From CAZWVM01 sp964637705 (lineage in GTDB: Bacteria > UBA8481), in the NCBI GenBank assembly GCA_964637705.1, contig CAZWVM010000069.1, forward strand, positions 1 through 16,354: DNA of 16,354 bases, read 5' to 3'. Position numbers and translations under genes: made by a program. The notes under the pieces were generated by a model. The model was not told the origin of the DNA. It was given only the letters and a program-made list of their open reading frames with translations, and searched no databases. Positions 7,599-13,837 of the stretch are shown here, piece by piece (positions within the stretch are counted from its first letter, which is position 1; each line of letters starts with the position of its first letter).

Positions 7599-7627
7599 AT
7601 CATACCCGCCGGAGACGAGGATCGCAA
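7599..7627 (-). promoter_or_regulatory. Putative sigma-70-type promoter for accD, leaderless spacing
   Basis: On the - strand, TTGCGA (7627-7622, 4 of 6 matches to TTGACA) is followed after exactly 17 bases by TATGAT (7604-7599, 5 of 6 to TATAAT), then GTCCCC and the accD ATG at 7592. A start site about 7 bases past the -10 would be the A of the ATG. It occupies the 84-base gap after the lipoprotein gene. The gap shows no convincing terminator. Confidence 0.55.
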
Positions 7628-7676
7628 CGGCGTGCGTGCTCCCGTCCCCGTGACCCCGGCGATGCGACGAATAACG

Positions 7677-9611
7677 TCATCGCTCCGGCCTGTACAGCCG
7701 CATGCGTTCCACCGTCTCCCTGACGACGAAAGGCGCCTTGTCGCCTGATTCCTCGACCGGGATCACATACTCGTAATCGAAGGGAAAGACGCCGTCGTAA
7801 TCCAGGCGCAGCATTCGCAGGGAGAGCCTCAGCGTCCCGGGAACGTCCGCGCCGATCCGGCCGCCGACGATCCAGTCAGCCCCGACGTTCGAACGCAGGG
7901 GGAACCACGTGTCGGGCAGTCGGGCGAAATCGGTCCGCGACAGCAGGTCCCCCGCGAACCTGACCCGGTCCCGCGGCACATAGGTCATGTCATCGTGGGA
8001 CTCGACGGAGGCCGCGAGGAGCATTCCGAGAGAATTCGAAAGCTTCATGGACTCGATGTCTCCCAGCTTCCATTCGAATCCCGCCACGTGGATCGCAAGG
8101 TGCCCCGCCTCGAAGTAGGCGCGGCCCCGCCGTTCCGGCGGCACGCGGTTTTCCCGGTAGAACTCCTGCTCCTCGTTATCCCAGTAGACCGTCTCTTCCA
8201 CGGTGAGATAGTTCGGCTCCATCCCCTTCAAACGCCACCAGGATTCGACGGCACGTGCCTTGTTCCCCGCAAGACCGTTGAGGATCATGCCGTGGTAGAG
8301 CCCCGAGAGGATGGCCCGGGTGTCACCGGCGCGTCGGGCCCGATCCAGCCCCTGCGCCGCCGCCTCGAGGGCGCGATCATACTGCCTCAGGTCCATCCGG
8401 GCCGAGGCGAGGCGGTAGAACTCGGCCGGCGGCGCCGAGTTCCAGCGCTTCCTGAGGAGCGTCTCGAGGCGGTCGGCCCCGTCCGCGGTGCGTCCGGCCT
8501 TGAGAAAGACGTCGATGATCATCCGCTCGGCGTCGTCGGCGCGCGGATGAGCGGGATAACGCCGCGTGAGCTCCTCGCTCCACGAGAGGGCCTCCTCCAC
8601 CTGGCCGCGCGCCATCGCGTCGATGGAAAGCCATGCCAGGGAGAGAGCGTGCCGCGCCGTGTCCGCCTCGTTCCGGGCCGCCAGCCGGCGGTAATACTGC
8701 CTCGCCTGGCCGGTATCCCCCCGCGTCGCGTTGTATTCCGCCAGGCGCGACAGCAAGGGAGCCGCCTGGGTGTCCGCATCGACCGGAAGGCCCTCGAGAC
8801 GCGCCTTCAGCACACGCGCCGCCTCGTCCGGCAGAACCCGGGCGTCGTAGCACTGGACCAGGAGATCCTGGGCCTCTCCCCTCAGGGCCGGGATCGAATA
8901 CCCGTGGATCACTTCCTCGAGAAGGGGCTCCGCCTCCGTGTATCGCCCGTAGGCGATGCGATAACGCGCGAGGTCGACGAGAGCGCGCGGCCTGTCCGGA
9001 TGCCTGCGAAAGCGCGTGACGAAGGCGTCAAGCGTGCGGTCCGCGTCCTCCCACTGCGCCATGCGCGCCAGGGCCTCCGCGCGCCCGATCAGGGCGGCCG
9101 GCGCGTAGGGCCCGTCGGCGAACTTCTCGAGATAGACGCGATAATTCTCGGCGGCCGCCGCGAACCTCAACATCGCCGCCTCCGACCGGGCCAACAGCAC
9201 TCTCGCCTCGGGCGCCAGGGCGTCGTCGGGGTACCTCAGCAGGAATTCCCGCATCTCGTTGGCGCAGGGGACGTAATCCCGGTTGGCAAACCGGATGAGC
9301 GCGTGCAGGTAGGAGGCCTGCGGCTGGAGGTAGTTTTCGGGATAGCGGGAGCGCAGGATCATGACCGCTTCCTCGGCCTCCGCCAGGTTCCCGCGGTGGA
9401 ACTCGCTCCATGCCAACCCCAGGTAGGCATTGGGCACGGAGAACATCTTCGGATTGTCCTTGATGAACTGGCGGTATTCCTCGGCCGCGCGGTCGAACCG
9501 CCCCTGCGCGTAGTAGTCGTCGGCCGTCTTCACGGTCTCCCGGGCGCACCCGGCAAAGAGGACCAGGCAGGCCAGGATCGCGGCGCGTCGTCGCAGGCGC
9601 AGGAATGTCAT
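7677..9611 (-). CDS. TPR-repeat lipoprotein with CsgG-like C-terminal domain
   Basis: A 644-residue predicted lipoprotein. Basic residues RLRRR, a hydrophobic stretch and the lipobox LFAGC put the lipidated Cys at 22, with Ala next, which would favour the outer membrane by the E. coli sorting rule. Residues about 28-480 are tandem TPR/BamD-like helices (for example YYAQGRFDRAAEEYRQF and AENYRVYLEKFADGPYAPAAL). Residues about 498-644 are not TPR: SNSLGMLLAASV, YVPRDRV and GADWIVGGRIGA (577-588) resemble the CsgG/FlgO/LpoB-type fold of envelope lipoproteins. A role as a scaffold for an envelope complex is inferred. Its ATG overlaps the stop of the cyclic-nucleotide-binding gene upstream (ATGA), so the two are co-translated. 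It is unrelated to the trp, acc and fol genes around it. Confidence 0.82.
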   Translation of the reverse strand: MTFLRLRRRAAILACLVLFAGCARETVKTADDYYAQGRFDRAAEEYRQFIKDNPKMFSVPNAYLGLAWSEFHRGNLAEAEEAVMILRSRYPENYLQPQASYLHALIRFANRDYVPCANEMREFLLRYPDDALAPEARVLLARSEAAMLRFAAAAENYRVYLEKFADGPYAPAALIGRAEALARMAQWEDADRTLDAFVTRFRRHPDRPRALVDLARYRIAYGRYTEAEPLLEEVIHGYSIPALRGEAQDLLVQCYDARVLPDEAARVLKARLEGLPVDADTQAAPLLSRLAEYNATRGDTGQARQYYRRLAARNEADTARHALSLAWLSIDAMARGQVEEALSWSEELTRRYPAHPRADDAERMIIDVFLKAGRTADGADRLETLLRKRWNSAPPAEFYRLASARMDLRQYDRALEAAAQGLDRARRAGDTRAILSGLYHGMILNGLAGNKARAVESWWRLKGMEPNYLTVEETVYWDNEEQEFYRENRVPPERRGRAYFEAGHLAIHVAGFEWKLGDIESMKLSNSLGMLLAASVESHDDMTYVPRDRVRFAGDLLSRTDFARLPDTWFPLRSNVGADWIVGGRIGADVPGTLRLSLRMLRLDYDGVFPFDYEYVIPVEESGDKAPFVVRETVERMRLYRPER

Positions 9612-10075
9612 CCGCGCAGCAACCGGTAGTTCTCGAGCTCCGAGAGCTTCATGTTCGTCTCCCTCAGGCGGATCGAGAGATGACAGGCGACCTGGCTCAC
9701 GATCTTCAGCGCGATGAACGGCGCCTGGTTCATGAGCTTGCGGAAGTTCTCGAAGGTGATGCGCAGGAGGACGCTCGAGCGCGTGGCGACGGCGCCCGCG
9801 GACCGGGGTTGTCCGTCGAGCAGCGCGAGTTCGCCGAAAAACTCGCCGTCCGTGAAGGTCGCCAGGACCTTGCTCGACGCATCGTCGATGCGCTTGATGG
9901 CCTTCACCGCGCCGACCGCCACGATGTAGACGCCGTCGCCCGGGTCCCCCTCCTGGAAGACGATCTCGTTCTCCTTCAGCACGCGCTTATCGATGAAGTG
10001 CCTGAGGAGCGTGAGTTCCTCGGGCTCGAGCGTGCAGAAGATGGGCACATTCGGCAGGAGATCGTTGATGTTCAT
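9608..10075 (-). CDS. Stand-alone cyclic nucleotide-binding domain protein (no HTH)
   Basis: A 155-residue protein consisting of one cNMP-binding (CAP-like) beta-barrel and a C-terminal helix. The phosphate-binding cassette FGELALLDGQPRSA (80-93) keeps both Glu82 and Arg91, the residues that contact the ribose and cyclic phosphate in cAMP/cGMP-binding members, so ligand binding is plausible. The usual Crp helix-turn-helix is absent: after the barrel there is only a helical tail (about 121-150). It therefore cannot act as a Crp-type DNA binder; it may be a sensor for a partner protein. The stop codon overlaps the start of the TPR lipoprotein gene, making that the obvious partner (inference). 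GGTGA and AAGGG lie just before the ATG at 10075, and a 70-base gap separates it from trpA. Confidence 0.87.
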   Translation of the reverse strand: MNINDLLPNVPIFCTLEPEELTLLRHFIDKRVLKENEIVFQEGDPGDGVYIVAVGAVKAIKRIDDASSKVLATFTDGEFFGELALLDGQPRSAGAVATRSSVLLRITFENFRKLMNQAPFIALKIVSQVACHLSIRLRETNMKLSELENYRLLRG

Positions 10076-10145
10076 GACCCTTCACCCCGATTCTCGGCGG
10101 CCCCGATGCCGCTGTAAAGCGGAAGACACGCCCCTTCCGCGCCCT

Positions 10146-10949
10146 TCACGACCGCTCCCTCAGGCCCCGCAGGAAGGCCGCGACCGACTCAGGCGATTCC
10201 GCCATCCTCTTCACGACCGCCGAACCGACGATCACGCCATCGGCGCGCCCCGCCAAATCACGGAAATGCTCCGGGCGCGAGACGCCGAATCCGACGGCGA
10301 TCCGCTTTCGCGGCTCGGTCCCGGTCGAACGCTCGGCCGCGCGCAGACGCTCCAGGAACGGCCCCGCTTGCGCGTCGACCCTGTCGCGCTCTCCCGTCAC
10401 GCCCTGAAGCCCCAGCGCATAAACGAATCCCGTCGAGACCCGCGCCACGCGCCTGAGCCTCACTTCGGGAGCATTCGGCGACGCGAGGAATACGAGCGCG
10501 AAGGATCGCGCACGCGACTCCTCGATGAAGGCCCAGGCTTCGTCAGGGACGAGATCCGGCACGATCGCCCCGTCGATCCCCGCTTCCATCGCGGCCTCGA
10601 TGAAGCGCGCAAGCCCCATCCGGAGGATGGGATTGTAATAGCACATGAGGACGAGCGGACGGGCGGTGCGCGATCTCAGCTCGGCGACGGTCTCCAGCGT
10701 CGAGCGAAGCGTCGAACCCCGGGCGAGCGCGGAGTCCTGGGCGGCCTGGATCACCTTGCCGTCGGCCACGGGATCGGAGAAGGGCACACCGATCTCCAGC
10801 ATCTCCGCGCCGGAGGCGAGCGCGGCCTCCATGCAGGCGATCGAGCGGGAACGGTCGGGATAGCCCGAGACGAGGTAGGGGATGAGAGCCGTGCCGCCGG
10901 CGAAGGCGGACTCGACCGCGGCGACGCCGCGCGCCAGGCGCTCCGTCAC
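10146..10949 (-). CDS. trpA: Tryptophan synthase alpha chain
   Basis: TrpA cleaves indole-3-glycerol phosphate to indole, which is channelled to TrpB. With the GTG at 10949 as start the protein is 267 residues, matching the family norm. Catalytic Glu52 (EIGVPFSDP) and Asp63 (VADGKVIQ) are present, as are GVTGE near 183 and the phosphate-binding VGFGVS (219-224) and VIVGSAVV (239-246). An ATG at 10973 would add eight residues, but GTG is preferred: AAGGAGG lies 7 bases upstream of it and the start overlaps the trpB stop as GTGA. Lys65 replaces the proline usual in the ADGPxIQ motif; catalytic residues are unaffected. Translationally coupled to trpB. Confidence 0.95.
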   Translation of the reverse strand: MTERLARGVAAVESAFAGGTALIPYLVSGYPDRSRSIACMEAALASGAEMLEIGVPFSDPVADGKVIQAAQDSALARGSTLRSTLETVAELRSRTARPLVLMCYYNPILRMGLARFIEAAMEAGIDGAIVPDLVPDEAWAFIEESRARSFALVFLASPNAPEVRLRRVARVSTGFVYALGLQGVTGERDRVDAQAGPFLERLRAAERSTGTEPRKRIAVGFGVSRPEHFRDLAGRADGVIVGSAVVKRMAESPESVAAFLRGLRERS

Positions 10950-12130
10950 GGCCTCCCCTCCTTCGCCATCCATTCCTCCACGATCGGCAGGTCCTTGTCA
11001 CCGCGCCCCGAGAGGTTCACGAGGAGAGACCGGCCGGTCCCCCGGAAGTCGCGGATCACGCCCGCCAGGGCGTGCGACGATTCGAGCGCGGGTAGAATCC
11101 CCTCGAGTTCCGCCAGGGCCCGGAATGCGCCCATGGCCTCCTCGTCCGACACGTGGATGTAACGAGCCCGCTTCGCGTCGTGCAGCATCGCGTGCTCGGG
11201 TCCGACGGCGGGATAATCGAGGCCGGCGGAAACGGAATGCGTCGGAAGGATGTTACCGTCGTCGTCCTGAAGGAGATAGGTTTCGGTCCCGTGCAGAACG
11301 CCGACGCTCGCCCGGGTGCCGCCCTCTTCGCTGCGGAAGCGCGCCGCGTGCTCGCCCGGCCCCGCCCCGCGTCCGCCGGCCTCCACGCCGACCAGTTCGA
11401 CCGCGTCGGCGAGAAAGGCCGTGAAGATCCCGATCGCGTTCGAACCGCCGCCGACGCAGGCGACGACCGCGTCGGGCAGGCGTCCCTCGGCGGCCATGTA
11501 TGCCGCGCGCGCCTCGTCGCCGATCATCCTCTGGAACTCGCGCACCATCGTCGGATACGGATGAGGACCCAGGGCGGACCCGAGGCAGTAGTGCGTGTCG
11601 GCGAGATTCGAAACCCAGTCGCGCATCGCCTCGCTGATGGCGTCCTTGAGGGTGCGGGAACCGGCGTCGACGGGGCGTACCTCGGCCCCCAACAGTCTCA
11701 TCCTCACGACATTCAGGGCCTGTCGCCTCATGTCGTCGCTGCCCATGTAGACGACGCACGACATTCCCAGCCGAGCCGCGGCCGTGGCCGTCGCGACTCC
11801 GTGCTGTCCCGCTCCCGTCTCCGCGATGAGCCGGGTCTTCCCCATGCGCCGGGCCAGCAGCGCCTGGCCGAGCGAGTTGTTGAGCTTGTGCGCGCCGGTG
11901 TGCAGCAGATCCTCGCGCTTGAGGTGGACGCGGCAACCATAACGCTCCGAGAAGCGATCGGCCCGCGTCAAGGGGGTCGGGCGTCCCGCGTATTCCTTGA
12001 GGAGCGCGTTGAATTCAGACCGGAAGGAGGGATCGTCCCACGCCTTTGAAAACGCCTCCGCGAGTTCCTCCACGGGAACCACGAGCGTCTCCGGGACGAA
12101 GATTCCTCCATAAGGTCCGAACCGAGTCAT
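10946..12130 (-). CDS. trpB: Tryptophan synthase beta chain
   Basis: PLP enzyme joining indole and serine to give tryptophan; cytoplasmic alpha2-beta2 complex with TrpA. Counting from the ATG at 12130 (MTRFGPYGGIFVPETL), the protein is 394 residues. The PLP lysine is Lys82 in AHKLNN, the catalytic Glu104 is in ETGAGQHG, the PLP-phosphate loop GGGSNAIG is at 227-234, and the C-terminal SGRGDKD is at 374-380. Alternative in-frame TTG at 12136 would add two residues; ATG matches the usual start. This is the canonical (TrpB1) form. No trpC, trpF, trpD or trpE is adjacent: the upstream neighbour is an unrelated SGNH-like gene 108 bases away. No leader peptide or tryptophan-codon cluster is seen in that gap. 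TATCGT lies 9 bases before the ATG but has no good -35. Confidence 0.97.
   Translation of the reverse strand: MTRFGPYGGIFVPETLVVPVEELAEAFSKAWDDPSFRSEFNALLKEYAGRPTPLTRADRFSERYGCRVHLKREDLLHTGAHKLNNSLGQALLARRMGKTRLIAETGAGQHGVATATAAARLGMSCVVYMGSDDMRRQALNVVRMRLLGAEVRPVDAGSRTLKDAISEAMRDWVSNLADTHYCLGSALGPHPYPTMVREFQRMIGDEARAAYMAAEGRLPDAVVACVGGGSNAIGIFTAFLADAVELVGVEAGGRGAGPGEHAARFRSEEGGTRASVGVLHGTETYLLQDDDGNILPTHSVSAGLDYPAVGPEHAMLHDAKRARYIHVSDEEAMGAFRALAELEGILPALESSHALAGVIRDFRGTGRSLLVNLSGRGDKDLPIVEEWMAKEGRP
10957..10963 (-). promoter_or_regulatory. Ribosome binding site deciding the trpA start
   Basis: AAGGAGG on the - strand, 7 bases before the GTG at 10949 and inside the 3' end of trpB. It selects the GTG over the in-frame ATG at 10973, which has no comparable site. 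Confidence 0.75.
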
Positions 12131-12180
12131 GACCAACCGACGATATCACAGCCCGGCGCGCAAGTCATATCCAATTCGCT

Positions 12181-12198
12181 GAAAACTCAGGAGTTCTC
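12181..12198 (-). terminator. Weak hairpin between the SGNH-like gene and trpB
   Basis: On the - strand GAGAACTC-CT-GAGTTTTC can fold into a stem of 7-8 pairs (one G-U) about 40 bases after the SGNH-like stop. The 3' arm holds four Us but no U-run follows the stem, so termination strength is doubtful. A trp attenuator role is not supported. Confidence 0.3.
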
Positions 12199-12237
12199 GG
12201 ATCGGCCTGCGACGTTCGATGCGGGCGCGGCAGGGCG

Positions 12238-13740
12238 TCAGTGGCTGCCCTTCTTCGCGAGAAGGCGGCGAACAGCGGGCAGGACGTCCGCCGCGACGCG
12301 TTCGGCAATGATCCCGTTACCCTCGTCGTGGACGTGGCAGAGATCCCAGAATGCGTTCGTGTCCCGGCCCAGGCCCAGTCGCGTCAGTTCCCCGAACTTC
12401 ACCTCGACGGATCCTCCCGCGTAGTTTCCTTCCAGTTCCTGGAAGCGCGGCCACGCGCGACTGTAGTAATGATCCGTCAACGCCGTCATGTGCTCCGGCC
12501 ATTCCTTCAGGACGCCGGGCCGTTCGTAGGCGCCCAGTTCGTATCCGCGCACGGGTTGGAGGTAGACGAAGGTCGGAACACCCAGGCGCACATTCAAGTC
12601 GGCCAGCCTCTTCATGTTGCCCACGTAATGCTCCAATACCTTCTCCATCTCGGGCCGAATCCGCGCCGGGTACGGGTATTCGTATCCCAGGGCATGATCC
12701 AGGAAATTCTTCGAGGTCCTCAGGAAGAGGTTGTAGAGCTGGGAATGCTTCTGCAGCCACTTGCGGTAGGCCGGTTCGTCGGGATCGCGGTAGTTGAGGG
12801 GATAACCGATGCGACGCTCGTAGAGATGAGGGGTCCAGAAGTCGTTCACACCGTCGATTTCCACGACGATGTCGGGAGCATAAGGCAGGAAATCCAGCGT
12901 GTATGCGACATAGCTCTGGTCGGAAATGCATCCCGTGATGCCGCCGTTCCAGCAGGCAACGACCGAATCCCTCCCGAGAAGCGCACTAAGCCGCTCCTCG
13001 AGCCGGCCGCTGATGGTCTGACGATCCGTGCTACCGTTGTATACAAGAGACCCCCCGAGGACCAGGATGCGCACGCGGCCTGTGTCCGTGGAAGGTCCTG
13101 TCCCCCTGTATCCCAGCGCGTTCGTCCGAATGATCGTCGCGTCCGCATGGCGGTTCATGATCGAGTCCCGGGCCGGCACCTCGACGGACTGGTCCGGGCG
13201 GGCCTTGTACATGACATAAGGGACGGGGTCGAAATAAACGACGCCTTGTTGCTGCGTCTCCGAGTAGTAATCCAGCTTGAGACGATATTTCACTTCCAGG
13301 GTGGCCCCGGCGAGAAGGAGGGAGACGGGAAGAAGCAGGAACGCCACGAGGGCCAGGCGGCGCGGAGCGAGGCGGGGGGAAACGAGAACGAGCCACTTCG
13401 AGAGAAGAAACGAGTAGAGGAAGACCGGCGCGACCATGACGTTCACGAGCGGCATTCTCAGCGGATAGAGGTACCAGATCGCGAGGAGCAGGAAGGTCCA
13501 CGAGTCGGCGCGACGGATCGCGCGAGACTCGCGCGACCGGTCGATGAGTCCGATCGCGGCCGATCCCGCCCACCAGGTCAGCAGGGCGACCGCCACGCCC
13601 GCCGGGATCATCCAGACCAGGCGCGCGTCCGGCACGGCGGCACCCGTCTCCTTCATCGTCCGAGAGATGTTCCAGGCAACGCCCAGGCCCGCGCCCGTCA
13701 ATGCGGGGAGAAGAAGGGAGAGGTCGCGATGCGTCTTCAT
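12238..13740 (-). CDS. Membrane-anchored SGNH/GDSL hydrolase-like protein
   Basis: A 500-residue protein with a membrane N-terminus and an SGNH-type hydrolase domain. Hydrophobic segments at about 8-25, 42-66, 81-94, 98-120 and 128-147 give roughly five helices. A linker with the common NALGYRG motif (207-213) follows. SGNH blocks: LGGS at 228-231 with the nucleophile Ser231, NGGITG at 265-270, GVND at 297-300, and the C-terminal dyad DLCH with Asp466 and His469. All catalytic residues appear intact. Related domains remove or transfer O-acetyl groups on cell-surface or exopolysaccharides; that substrate class is an inference. TAGAAT lies 9 bases before the ATG, with no Shine-Dalgarno. Neighbours do not indicate a pathway. 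Confidence 0.82.
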   Translation of the reverse strand: MKTHRDLSLLLPALTGAGLGVAWNISRTMKETGAAVPDARLVWMIPAGVAVALLTWWAGSAAIGLIDRSRESRAIRRADSWTFLLLAIWYLYPLRMPLVNVMVAPVFLYSFLLSKWLVLVSPRLAPRRLALVAFLLLPVSLLLAGATLEVKYRLKLDYYSETQQQGVVYFDPVPYVMYKARPDQSVEVPARDSIMNRHADATIIRTNALGYRGTGPSTDTGRVRILVLGGSLVYNGSTDRQTISGRLEERLSALLGRDSVVACWNGGITGCISDQSYVAYTLDFLPYAPDIVVEIDGVNDFWTPHLYERRIGYPLNYRDPDEPAYRKWLQKHSQLYNLFLRTSKNFLDHALGYEYPYPARIRPEMEKVLEHYVGNMKRLADLNVRLGVPTFVYLQPVRGYELGAYERPGVLKEWPEHMTALTDHYYSRAWPRFQELEGNYAGGSVEVKFGELTRLGLGRDTNAFWDLCHVHDEGNGIIAERVAADVLPAVRRLLAKKGSH

Positions 13741-13749
13741 GGGTGCGTC

Positions 13750-13755
13750 ATTCTA
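13750..13755 (-). promoter_or_regulatory. Candidate -10 element close to the SGNH-like start codon
   Basis: TAGAAT (5 of 6 matches to TATAAT) on the - strand, 9 bases before the ATG at 13740. The hexamer at the expected -35 position (TTCTCG) is poor. Recorded because it repeats the near-leaderless geometry seen at accD and the AIM24 triplet. Confidence 0.25.
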
Positions 13756-13800
13756 CCCGGAAGAAGCCGTGGCGAGAAGATCGTCCGCCTGTCGTCGTCC

Positions 13801-13820
13801 CTTCGCGGCGCCGGCGCGAG
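13801..13820 (-). terminator. GC-rich hairpin downstream of fliD
   Basis: The - strand sequence CTCGCG...CGCGAAG surrounds the palindrome GCGCCGGCGC, 18-37 bases after the fliD stop. It can form a short GC stem with one bulge but is not followed by a U-run. It may be a weak terminator or just high-GC composition. Confidence 0.2.
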
Positions 13821-13837
13821 GAGAACGCCCCGTTCGG

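Noticed and set aside
7593..7649. Distant GGGGAC/GTCCCC inverted repeat upstream of accD as an operator
   Set aside because: Six-base arms 45 bases apart in GC-rich DNA are expected by chance.
7995..9629. Long open frame (544 codons) on the + strand opposite the TPR lipoprotein
   Set aside because: Arginine/proline/glycine-rich antisense frame typical of high-GC DNA; the - strand gene has a lipobox, repeats and a coupled start.
10109..10122. Small perfect hairpin CCGCT-GTAA-AGCGG between trpA and the cNMP-binding gene as a terminator
   Set aside because: Five-pair stem with no U-run on the - strand; too weak to call.
12131..12237. trp attenuator or leader peptide upstream of trpB
   Set aside because: No short frame with clustered Trp codons and no pair of alternative hairpins; only one weak stem is visible.
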